DNA of 5,244 bases from an uncultured Actinomycetes bacterium (lineage in GTDB: Bacteria > Actinomycetota > Thermoleophilia > Gaiellales > Gaiellaceae). Position 1 is the first letter of the stretch. Each line of letters starts with the position of its first letter. The notes beneath the pieces are model-generated. The model was not told the origin of the DNA and made no database searches. It worked only from the letters and a program-made list of their open reading frames with translations. Positions 1-5,211 of this stretch are shown one piece after another. Where the stretch lies: assembly GCA_903930195.1 (NCBI GenBank), contig CAIYXH010000284.1, forward strand, positions 1 to 5,244, given 5' to 3'. Made by a program: the position numbers and the translations under genes.

Positions 1-1499
1 CCCCCGACCGTACGCAGGCACTCGAGCGGATCGGCCGCGTCAGGGGTGTTCGCGGCGAGCGCCGCGGCCACGGTCGCGCGCTTGCGCTCGACGCCCTGGG
101 CGTCGAGGCCCGTGCCGCGGCCGCAGACCGCCTCGGGGGGCAGCCCGGTCAGCGCGGCGAGGAGCGTCGAGGCGACGGTCGTGTTGCCGATCCCGATTTC
201 GCCGACGAGCACCAGGTCGTGCTCCTGCGCGGCGCCCACAGCGAGCTCGTGACCCACGGCGATCGCGTCGCGCAGCTGGTCGTCGGTGAGTGCGGCACCT
301 TCGGTGATGTCGGCGCTGCCGTCGGCGACGCGCCGGTCGACGCAGTCGGAAAGCTGCGGCCCCGCGAGCCCGACATCGACGACGCTGAGCTCGCTCGCGG
401 ACGCGCGGCTGAGCACGCCGATCGCGGTCTCCCCGCGCGCTGCGGCAGCCGCGACCTGCGCGCTGACGCGCGAGGGGAAGAGGCTCACGCCCCGCGTCGC
501 GACGCCGTGGTCGGCCGCGAACACGAGCGTCGATGCGCGCAGCGTGGTCGGCGGCGGCGCGCCGGTGGCTGCAGCCCAGCGCTCGAGCAGCGTCTCGAGC
601 GTGCCGAGGCTCCCCGCCGGCTTGACGAGCTCGTCGGAGGCGTCGCGCAGCCGGATCCCGGCGGCCGCGTCGGCAGGACGAACGCCCTTGGTGAAGTGCT
701 GCCACCACTCCGGGCGCACAACTGTCGCTGGAGTGTCGGCCGCCGACACGAGATCGAGCTCGTCACCCTCGCGCGATCCCTCCCACCGTTCGGCGTGGAC
801 GACGTCGGCGAGCGGTCGCCGCTGCTCCCAGCCCGCAGCCTCGAGCCCCGGACGCACCGGCCGCTCGTCCGGGTAGCCGATGCAGAGCCAGGCGACGGGG
901 ATGACGTCGGCCGGCAGGCCGAGTAGGTCACGCACGTCGTCCTCGCGGTAGAACGAGACCCAGCCGACGCCGACGCCCTCTGCCCGCGCGGCGAGCCAGA
1001 GGTTCTGGATCGCGAGGCAGGTGCTGTAGATGTCCGTATCGCGGATCGTGTGGCGCCCGAGGATCTCCTGGTCGCCCTGCTCGCGCGAGCAGCAGACGCA
1101 GACGCTGACCGGGGCCTCGCGGATGCCTTCGATCTTGAGGTCGAGGTACTGCCGCGCGCGCTCGTCGAAGTGCTCGGCCTGGATCAGCCGCTCCCGCTGC
1201 GCGATCGCCTGCATCGCGGCTTTCGTCTCCTCGTTGCGGATCGTGATGAACCGCCACGGCTGCATCAGCCCGACCGACGGCGCCGTGTGGCCCGCCTCGA
1301 GGAGGCGCGCGAGAAGCGTGTCGTCGACCGGATCCGGCCGGAAGCGGCGAATGTCACGGCGCTCCTCGATCGCGCGCCAGACGCCGGCGAGCTGCTCGTC
1401 GGCAAAGCGCCAGCCGTCGGGGCGTGCGTCGCGCTCACGCGCGCGGGAGTCGTCGAACCCCTCAGGAAGCCGCGGCCGTGCGAATTGATCCGCCGTCAC
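1..1499 (-). CDS. bluB-cobT: BluB-CobT fusion: dimethylbenzimidazole synthase + phosphoribosyltransferase (3' end cut by window edge)
   Basis: Translating the minus strand from GTG at 1499 gives 499 uninterrupted residues running off the left edge. Residues about 35-240 are BluB, the flavin-fragmenting nitroreductase-fold enzyme that makes 5,6-dimethylbenzimidazole from reduced FMN. Visible BluB motifs are RRDIRRFRPD (48-57), HTAPSVGLMQPWRF (71-84) and GVGVGWVSF (175-183). D49 and S182 match, from memory, the catalytically important D32 and S167 of Sinorhizobium BluB. After a short linker, residues about 262-499 are CobT, which transfers phosphoribose from nicotinate mononucleotide to that base, giving alpha-ribazole phosphate. 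CobT motifs are ELVKPAGSLGTLE (290-302), FAADHGVATRGVS (327-339), VGEIGIGNTTVAS (432-444) and CGRGTGLDAQGVERK (459-473). The frame leaves the window at DPLECLRTVG, so about 110 C-terminal residues, including the region of the catalytic Glu (E317 in Salmonella CobT), are unseen. Both halves look intact. The gene is monocistronic at its 5' end and diverges from the secreted-protein gene. GTG at 1508 is an alternative in-frame start. Confidence 0.95.
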   Translation of the reverse strand, partial: MTADQFARPRLPEGFDDSRARERDARPDGWRFADEQLAGVWRAIEERRDIRRFRPDPVDDTLLARLLEAGHTAPSVGLMQPWRFITIRNEETKAAMQAIAQRERLIQAEHFDERARQYLDLKIEGIREAPVSVCVCCSREQGDQEILGRHTIRDTDIYSTCLAIQNLWLAARAEGVGVGWVSFYREDDVRDLLGLPADVIPVAWLCIGYPDERPVRPGLEAAGWEQRRPLADVVHAERWEGSREGDELDLVSAADTPATVVRPEWWQHFTKGVRPADAAAGIRLRDASDELVKPAGSLGTLETLLERWAAATGAPPPTTLRASTLVFAADHGVATRGVSLFPSRVSAQVAAAAARGETAIGVLSRASASELSVVDVGLAGPQLSDCVDRRVADGSADITEGAALTDDQLRDAIAVGHELAVGAAQEHDLVLVGEIGIGNTTVASTLLAALTGLPPEAVCGRGTGLDAQGVERKRATVAAALAANTPDAADPLECLRTVG

Positions 1500-1506
1500 G
1501 CGACGC

Positions 1507-1512
1507 ACGCTA
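1507..1512 (-). promoter_or_regulatory. Probable -10 box (TAGCGT) for leaderless bluB-cobT mRNA
   Basis: On the minus strand TAGCGT fits the TANNNT -10 consensus and lies exactly seven bases before the GTG at 1499. A transcript from it would start at or next to the start codon. No Shine-Dalgarno sequence precedes the GTG, which supports leaderless translation and this choice of start. I see no convincing -35 hexamer about 17-18 bases upstream. Confidence 0.45.
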
Positions 1513-1561
1513 GCGCCGGACGGTGATGAGGAGGCTGTGTGGAGACCGGCCGCGTTTCGTA

Positions 1562-1628
1562 AGGGTTCCGGTCGACAGGTGTGGCAACGGCCTGCGCGGG
1601 CAACACCCGCTGGGTAACCCTGATCGAC
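1562..1628 (+). promoter_or_regulatory. Possible structured 5' leader of the secreted-protein gene
   Basis: The plus strand can fold as a three-way junction. The closing helix pairs 1571-1579 (GTCGACAGG) with 1619-1628 (CCTGATCGAC), leaving one bulged A at 1623. A small hairpin pairs 1583-1585 with 1590-1592 around an AACG loop. A stronger hairpin pairs GCGGG 1596-1600 with CCCGC 1606-1610 around CAACA. A competing helix, AGGGTT 1562-1567 with AACCCT 1616-1621, excludes the inner arm of the closing helix, so two states are possible. The structure ends two bases before the ribosome binding site, where it could affect translation. It does not match any riboswitch consensus I can recall, and the folding was done by eye only. 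Confidence 0.3.
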
Positions 1629-1629
1629 T

Positions 1630-1636
1630 AGGAGGG
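1630..1636 (+). promoter_or_regulatory. Strong Shine-Dalgarno site (AGGAGGG)
   Basis: AGGAGGG lies six bases before ATG 1643 and fixes that ATG as the start, over the longer in-frame reading that opens at 1523. It is the only strong ribosome binding site in front of a gene in this window. Confidence 0.85.
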
Positions 1637-1642
1637 ATCAGC

Positions 1643-2425
1643 ATGAGCGCTTTTGACCGCCCCACGGTCAGGCGAAGCTTTGCCTGCCTCGGGCTTGCAG
1701 CTGTCTTCGCGTTGTCGGCGGTATCCGTCGCCGCCGCCCGCCAGACGGCTGCGCCGACGAACACGAACATCCCCACGGTGAGCGGCACGGCACGCGTGGG
1801 CGAGCAGCTCACGGCGTCGACCGGCACGTGGACGAACGATCCGACCGGGTACGCCTACCAGTGGCAGCAGTGCGATGCGAGCGGCAGCGCCTGCGGCCCG
1901 ATCCAGGACGCGACCGCCCGTGTCTTCGGCGTCCGCACGACCGACGTCGGCCACACGCTGCGCGTGATGGTCACGGCCACGAACTCGAGCGGCTCCGCGA
2001 GCTCGACGTCGGTGCCGACCGCCGTCGTGACCGCGGATACCACCACGACGACCACGACCGGCACCACGACGACCACGACCACGACGCCGACCACCACGAC
2101 GATGCCGGTCACGACCGTCGCCCGCAACCACGCGCCGACGATCTCGTTCGTCTCGTTCAAGCGGGTCGACATCCGCGTCTACGTCCGCTTCCGGCTCTGT
2201 GACGACTCGGCGAAGAAGGTGACCGTGATCGCCCGCGACGTGCATCCGGGCAAGGCCACGTACACCCGCCGGTTCCCGATCGCCGGGCTGCCGTGCCGCA
2301 CGATCGCCCGCGACTGGGTACTCGCGCCGCGGTTCCGCCACGGCAAGTACACCGTGACGCTCCGTGCAGTGGACTCGCTCGGCGCAAGCAGCCGGACGAT
2401 CTCCCGCACGCGCACGTACCGGTAG
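1643..2425 (+). CDS. Exported Ig-like protein with Thr-rich linker, function unknown
   Basis: This is a 260-residue protein of no known specific function, probably exported and possibly attached to the cell surface. Residues 1-32 look like a signal peptide: RR at 10-11, a hydrophobic run from about 14 to 30, then AAAR. The VRRSFA context resembles a weak Tat motif but Sec export is equally possible; there is no lipobox. Residues about 43-130 form one Ig/fibronectin-like module with the signature GTARVGEQLTASTGTWT (48-64), YAYQWQQC (70-77) and DVGHTLRVMVTATNSSG (101-117). C77 and C84 could form a disulfide. Residues 133-158 are almost all Thr with Gly, Pro, Met and Val, a flexible linker that could be O-glycosylated. 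Residues about 163-258 form a second beta-rich module with C186 and C218; its APTISFVSF start and YTVTLRAVDSLGASS end also suggest an Ig-like fold. There is no LPXTG signal or C-terminal membrane segment. It is transcribed alone and followed by a strong hairpin. Confidence 0.88.
   Translation: MSAFDRPTVRRSFACLGLAAVFALSAVSVAAARQTAAPTNTNIPTVSGTARVGEQLTASTGTWTNDPTGYAYQWQQCDASGSACGPIQDATARVFGVRTTDVGHTLRVMVTATNSSGSASSTSVPTAVVTADTTTTTTTGTTTTTTTTPTTTTMPVTTVARNHAPTISFVSFKRVDIRVYVRFRLCDDSAKKVTVIARDVHPGKATYTRRFPIAGLPCRTIARDWVLAPRFRHGKYTVTLRAVDSLGASSRTISRTRTYR
2039..2116 (+). repeat. Low-complexity ACC/ACG codon tract encoding the Thr-rich linker
   Basis: Almost every codon is ACC or ACG, interrupted by GGC, CCG, ATG and GTC, giving runs of 7, 8 and 4 threonines. 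The tract lies between the two folded modules. Such a trinucleotide tract could change length by slippage in whole codons, so linker length may vary between strains without breaking the frame. Confidence 0.8.
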
Positions 2426-2434
2426 CTCTCTCGT

Positions 2435-2466
2435 GGTGGGGCGGGGCCGGTCGGCTCCGCCCCACC
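2435..2466 (+). terminator. Strong GC hairpin, probable terminator of the secreted-protein gene
   Basis: Bases 2435-2448 pair with 2453-2466 as a 14-bp stem with a single G-U pair (2445/2456) and loop GGTC. The core GTGGGGCGG/CCGCCCCAC is perfect. It starts ten bases after the TAG stop. No U-run follows, which is common for terminators in GC-rich actinobacteria. It could also stop transcription coming the other way. Confidence 0.65.
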
Positions 2467-2474
2467 CGGCGCTG

Positions 2475-2480
2475 TAGATT
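2475..2480 (+). promoter_or_regulatory. Probable -10 box (TAGATT) for leaderless start of the sulfotransferase-like/aminotransferase unit
   Basis: TAGATT fits TANNNT and ends six bases before ATG 2487, so transcription would begin at about the A of the start codon. No Shine-Dalgarno is present upstream, consistent with a leaderless mRNA. The -35 position (about 2451-2457) falls inside the 3' arm of the preceding hairpin and has no clear consensus. Confidence 0.55.
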
Positions 2481-2486
2481 CGCGCG

Positions 2487-3221
2487 ATGAGCGACACGCC
2501 GGTCACGCGAATCAACGTCTGGTCGGGCCCGCGAAACGTCTCGACGGCGCTGATGTACTCGTTCCGGCAGCGGGCCGACACGCGAGTCTTCGACGAGCCG
2601 CTGTACGCCCATTACCTCGCGACGACCACGGCGAGAAGCGAGCACCCGATGAACGACGAGGTCTTGGCGTCGATGTCGCCGGACGCGGAAGTGGTCGCGG
2701 AGACCGTGATCTTCGGGCCGACGGACCGGCCCGTCCTCTTCTTCAAGCAGATGGCGCACCACTGGGTCGCCGGTGTTCCCGACCGGGTGCTGAGCGACTG
2801 CTTCAACGCGCTCCTGATCCGCGATCCGCGCGAGGTACTGACGACGGTCGTGCACCAGCTGCCGCAGCCGACGATGACCGACATCGGCATCGCGCGGCAG
2901 CTCGACCTGCTGCACGCGCTGCGCGGCTTCGGTCAAGATCCGCCGGTGATCGACGCCAAGCGGCTGCAGAACGATCCAGAGACGGTGTTGAGGAAGCTCT
3001 GCGACCGAGCGGGCATCGGCTGGGATCCGGCGATGCTCTCCTGGCCCGCCGGCGCGAAGCCCGAAGACGGCGTCTGGGCGCCGGCCTGGTACTCCAACGC
3101 GCACACGACCACCGGCTTTCTGCCGCACCGCCCGAAGACCGAGCCGCTGCCCGACCATGTCGCAGCGCTCGCGGACGAGGCGTCCGGCATCTACGACGAG
3201 CTGCTCGAGCTGGCGCTCTGA
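2487..3221 (+). CDS. Sulfotransferase-like P-loop family protein
   Basis: This 244-residue protein is probably cytosolic. The N-terminal RINVWSGPRNVSTALMYSF (8-26) matches the sulfotransferase-type phosphate-binding loop (W-S-G-P-R-x-x-S-T), which in known sulfotransferases holds the 5'-phosphosulfate of PAPS. LLIRDPREVLTTVVHQLP (109-126) resembles the 3'-phosphate-binding segment (R-x-P-R/D). The C-terminal part has VIDAKRLQNDPETVLRKLC (154-172) and DGVWAPAWYSNAHTTTGF (194-211), which I recognise as typical of a bacterial sulfotransferase-like group of unassigned substrate. There is no signal peptide or membrane segment. Length is about normal for that group and shorter than classical sulfotransferases. 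Its stop overlaps the start of the aminotransferase gene, so the two products are probably made together. From memory, plant branched-chain aminotransferase-like proteins carry a related P-loop domain fused to an aminotransferase, which would support a joint role. Actual sulfuryl transfer is not shown; it could be another PAPS- or nucleotide-binding function. Confidence 0.9.
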   Translation: MSDTPVTRINVWSGPRNVSTALMYSFRQRADTRVFDEPLYAHYLATTTARSEHPMNDEVLASMSPDAEVVAETVIFGPTDRPVLFFKQMAHHWVAGVPDRVLSDCFNALLIRDPREVLTTVVHQLPQPTMTDIGIARQLDLLHALRGFGQDPPVIDAKRLQNDPETVLRKLCDRAGIGWDPAMLSWPAGAKPEDGVWAPAWYSNAHTTTGFLPHRPKTEPLPDHVAALADEASGIYDELLELAL

Positions 3222-4138
3222 TGGATCCGTACCGCGCCGACGAGCTGCCCGATCCCCGCAACGCGTCGATCCTCGTGCACGTCGGCGGCCGCCTCGTGCC
3301 GCGCGCGGAGGCGACGGTGTCGGTGTTCGACTCGGTCGTGCAGGGCGGCGACGCCGTCTGGGAAGGGCTGCGCGCCTACGACGGCCGGATCTTCGCCCTC
3401 GACGCCCACCTCGACCGCCTGTTCGACTCGGCGAAGGCGCTCGCGTTCCGCAACGTCCCTTCGCGCCACGAGGTGGAGGCGGCGGTGCTCGAGACCTTCC
3501 GCGCGAACGGCATGTACGACCAGGCGCACGCGCGGCTGACGCTCACCCGCGGCCCGAAGGTCACCTCGGGCATGAGCCCCACCTGGAACCGCGCCGGCTG
3601 CACGCTGATCGTGCTCGCCGAGTGGAAGCCGCCCGTCTTCGGCAGCGGCGGCCTGCGGCTGATCTCGTCGGCGATCCGCCGCAACTCGCCGTCGACGCTC
3701 GACTCGAAGATCCACCACAACAACCTGCTGAACAACATCCTCGCCAAGATCGAGGCCGACTTCGCAGGGGCGGACGACGCGGTGATGCTCGACCTGAACG
3801 GCTTCGTCGCCGAGACGAACGCCACGAACCTCTTCGGGGTGCGCGGCCAACGTGTGTTCACGCCGTCGGCAGATGCGTGCCTCCCGGGCATCACCCGCGG
3901 CATCGTCCTCGGACTCGCGCGAGACGCCGGCTACGAGGTTGCGGAGCGCAACGTGTCGCTCACGGAGCTCTACACGGCCGACGAGGTCTTCACGACCGGG
4001 ACGATGGGCGAGCTGGCTCCGGTGTTCGAGATCGACGGACGCGTTGTCGGTTCAGACGTGGTGAGTCCGGTCACCCAGGATCTCCAGATCCGCTTCGCGT
4101 CACTGGCCGCGACGACAGGCGCTCCGATCGCTCGCTGA
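3221..4138 (+). CDS. Fold-type IV PLP aminotransferase (branched-chain/D-amino acid aminotransferase type)
   Basis: This 305-residue PLP enzyme is of normal length for class IV aminotransferases, the family of IlvE, D-amino acid aminotransferase and aminodeoxychorismate lyase. K163 in STLDSKIHHNNLLNNILAK (158-176) is the expected Schiff-base lysine. E198 in GFVAETNATNLFGV (194-207) is the expected glutamate at the PLP ring nitrogen. GITRGIVLGLA (223-233) and FTTGTMGELAPV (257-268) supply the phosphate-binding loops. AVWEGLRAYDGRIF (45-58) and HLDRLFDSAKAL (63-74) are typical N-terminal motifs. The likely reaction is reversible amino transfer between an amino acid and 2-oxoglutarate, but the substrate cannot be read from sequence; the WEGLRAYDG segment resembles branched-chain enzymes more than lyases. 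The ATG shares its A with the TGA of the upstream gene and has no good ribosome binding site, so translation probably depends on the upstream gene. A dedicated ilvE is usually near other branched-chain genes; none are here, which favours a specialised role. Confidence 0.94.
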   Translation: MDPYRADELPDPRNASILVHVGGRLVPRAEATVSVFDSVVQGGDAVWEGLRAYDGRIFALDAHLDRLFDSAKALAFRNVPSRHEVEAAVLETFRANGMYDQAHARLTLTRGPKVTSGMSPTWNRAGCTLIVLAEWKPPVFGSGGLRLISSAIRRNSPSTLDSKIHHNNLLNNILAKIEADFAGADDAVMLDLNGFVAETNATNLFGVRGQRVFTPSADACLPGITRGIVLGLARDAGYEVAERNVSLTELYTADEVFTTGTMGELAPVFEIDGRVVGSDVVSPVTQDLQIRFASLAATTGAPIAR

Positions 4139-4157
4139 AGCCGAGGCCGTCGGGCCG

Positions 4158-4180
4158 CGGGCGGACGCGCTCGACGCCCG
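4158..4180 (+). terminator. Weak hairpin after the aminotransferase gene
   Basis: CGGGCG (4158-4163) pairs with CGCCCG (4175-4180) around an 11-base loop, beginning about 20 bases after the stop. No U-run follows. It is a possible terminator only; a 6-bp GC stem is easily met by chance at this composition. Confidence 0.25.
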
Positions 4181-4220
4181 ATGCTCACCCGAAGATGACC
4201 GCTTCGATGCAATCGTCTCG

Positions 4221-4247
4221 TTGATGTTCCGCCGCATGAGGCATCAT
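4221..4247 (+). promoter_or_regulatory. Possible promoter of the small membrane-protein pair
   Basis: The 117-base gap before ATG 4256 is richer in A/T than the genes to its left. TTGATG (4221-4226) and CATCAT (4242-4247) resemble -35 and -10 hexamers at a short 15-base spacing, eight bases before the ATG. No ribosome binding site is visible, so this gene may also be leaderless. Each hexamer matches consensus at only four of six positions. Confidence 0.25.
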
Positions 4248-4255
4248 CCAAATCG

Positions 4256-4708
4256 ATGTCATTTACGTCGCCGTACTACTGGGGCACGGTGGTTCTCGGG
4301 ATAGGCGTATTGACTTCGGCGGTCTCGCACGTCATGCGCCGGCACCCCGAGCGCTATCGCGGATACCGATTGGCCATCGTGATCTATGTCCTCACGTTGT
4401 GCGTCTTCGGCACGCTCTTCGCCCAGCCCTACTACTTCAGCACAGAGCCTGGCTGGCCGGCGGTCTGGGTGGCGTTCCCGTGGCGTGCCGTCGTCGGCTT
4501 CTTGATGATCTTCGTCGCCGGTCATGTACTTGGCGGCCTCCACGCGGAGAGATTCCGACGCGACAACGGTCTTCCCACGAAGAGGGCGCCGCATCCCCCG
4601 AGACAGATGACCGCTGCGGAACGTCGCGCGGCCGAGGTCTACGACGACGCATGGCAGATCCAGGACAGAGAACGTAATCGCCGCCTCGGTACCGGGCCGC
4701 GCTGGTGA
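4256..4708 (+). CDS. Small membrane protein with three predicted helices, function unknown
   Basis: I do not recognise this 150-residue family. Hydrophobic segments at about 8-26, 38-57 and 77-95 predict three membrane helices. HVMRRHPERYRGYR (25-38) forms a basic loop between the first two helices, likely cytosolic by the positive-inside rule. The segment between helices 2 and 3 is aromatic and uncharged apart from one Glu (QPYYFSTEPGWPAVWVAFPW, 57-76) and would be outside. The charged tail 97-150, with KRAPHPPRQ and AAERRAAEVYDDAWQ, would then be cytosolic. No catalytic or binding motif is evident. The ATG is the first in frame after the gap and gives a plausible membrane protein from residue 8. 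Its TGA overlaps the next gene's GTG, implying coupling. Sampled stretches near its start are about 57% GC, against about 75% in the aminotransferase gene, so it may have a different history, or simply reflect hydrophobic codons. Confidence 0.8.
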   Translation: MSFTSPYYWGTVVLGIGVLTSAVSHVMRRHPERYRGYRLAIVIYVLTLCVFGTLFAQPYYFSTEPGWPAVWVAFPWRAVVGFLMIFVAGHVLGGLHAERFRRDNGLPTKRAPHPPRQMTAAERRAAEVYDDAWQIQDRERNRRLGTGPRW

Positions 4709-5127
4709 TCCCGCACGATCGTGCGGGGCGCATCCGGCGAGTGCCATTTCCCCGGCCGGGCGAACGACTGACCGACGCAGCACCACCTCCCACGAAGGGG
4801 GCGGAGAGCTTGCCACCGGCCGTCGAGTCCTCCCTTGAAACCGTAGGCGATGTCTGGCGCTTCCTCGGCACCGAGATCGGGATGACGATTGGTGGGCGCG
4901 TCGCACTCGTCGTGGTCGCTGTTCTCGGCGCCGTGGCGACCATCGTCGGTGTCGGAGCCGACATCGTGACGGACTCCGACCACGGTGGTCAGAGGGCAGC
5001 TGTGCTGTGCATCTTCTGCCTGATCGGTTTGGCGGGACTCCTCGGCGTGGCGTTCGGATGCGACGCCCTCTACCGTGGTGCGCGCTGGGGGTTTCGGACA
5101 GCCCGCATTCGGCTTCGCGATCGCTGA
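4705..5127 (+). CDS. Small membrane protein with two predicted helices, function unknown
   Basis: I do not recognise this 140-residue product. Residues 1-60 are soluble: a basic, Pro-rich stretch (IRRVPFPRPGERL, 10-22; DAAPPPTK, 24-31), then a possibly helical segment (ESSLETVGDVWRFLGTEIG, 41-59). Hydrophobic segments at about 65-86 and 97-120 predict two membrane helices joined by a short acidic loop (DIVTDSDHGGQR, 86-97). The basic tail RGARWGFRTARIRLRDR (124-140) is likely cytosolic. The start chosen is GTG 4705, which overlaps the TGA of the previous gene as GTGA, a typical coupling arrangement; no separate ribosome binding site is needed. GTG at 4741 (residue 13), TTG at 4810 (residue 36) and ATG at 4882 (residue 60) are alternatives. 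A perfect palindrome lies just inside the gene, which makes the start less certain. Being next to another small membrane protein suggests that the two may form a complex; this is inference. Confidence 0.72.
   Translation: MIPHDRAGRIRRVPFPRPGERLTDAAPPPTKGAESLPPAVESSLETVGDVWRFLGTEIGMTIGGRVALVVVAVLGAVATIVGVGADIVTDSDHGGQRAAVLCIFCLIGLAGLLGVAFGCDALYRGARWGFRTARIRLRDR
4710..4727. repeat. 18-base perfect palindrome just after the GTG start
   Basis: CCCGCACGATCGTGCGGG is its own reverse complement. As RNA it gives a 7-bp GC stem with a GATC loop, starting two bases after the upstream stop codon and three bases after the GTG start codon. It could be a terminator of the first membrane-protein gene, a block on translation start of the second, or a protein-binding dyad. 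There is no U-run. Confidence 0.7.
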
Positions 5128-5211
5128 GAGGATCTCGTCCACGTCAGCATGTCGGCGCCGGCTCGCCATCTCCCGATCCGAACGCGGGCTTACTGTGGTA
5201 GAAGCTCCCTC
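5128..5211 (+). promoter_or_regulatory. Non-coding gap with a possible promoter near its right end
   Basis: No gene is supported in this 84-base stretch. TACTGT (5191-5196) fits TANNNT, and TAGAAG (5199-5204) lies seven bases before the ATG at 5212, close to the arrangement seen at 2475 and 1507. Either could start a transcript for the gene entering at the right edge. No clear -35 and no convincing terminator hairpin for the preceding gene were found. Confidence 0.35.

Noticed and set aside
219..926. Plus-strand open frames opposite bluB-cobT, up to 235 codons
   Set aside because: No recognisable domains; the minus strand here carries clear BluB and CobT motifs.
1571..1628. Cyclic di-GMP (GEMM-type) riboswitch in the secreted-protein leader
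   Set aside because: The branched shape is similar, but the conserved core sequences and tetraloop/receptor I remember for that class are not present.
1500..1642. Cobalamin riboswitch upstream of bluB-cobT on the minus strand
   Set aside because: No recognisable B12-box or cobalamin core was found, the space is shorter than a full element, and the start codon appears leaderless from TAGCGT at 1507-1512.
1523..1642. Longer N-terminus for the secreted protein, reading in frame from 1523
   Set aside because: The extension is Arg/Gly-rich without sense, it would bury the signal peptide 40 residues inside, and AGGAGGG is ideally placed for ATG 1643.
2039..2116. CRISPR-like or minisatellite array
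   Set aside because: The periodicity is three bases and follows Thr codons; there are no spacers or repeat units of CRISPR length.
1628..2581. Minus-strand open frame of 317 codons opposite the secreted-protein gene
   Set aside because: It is Arg/Ala/Gly-rich with no domain motifs and is a by-product of high GC opposite a well-supported gene.
2157..3158. Minus-strand open frame of 333 codons opposite the sulfotransferase-like gene
   Set aside because: It crosses a terminator and two genes, and has the low-complexity basic composition of a non-coding frame.
3157..4224. Plus-strand open frame of 355 codons overlapping the aminotransferase gene
   Set aside because: It is Arg-rich and shifted relative to a frame that shows every class IV aminotransferase motif.
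4206..4245. Long-range hairpin GATGC/GCATC before ATG 4256
   Set aside because: Only five pairs around a loop of about 30 bases, too weak to support a feature.
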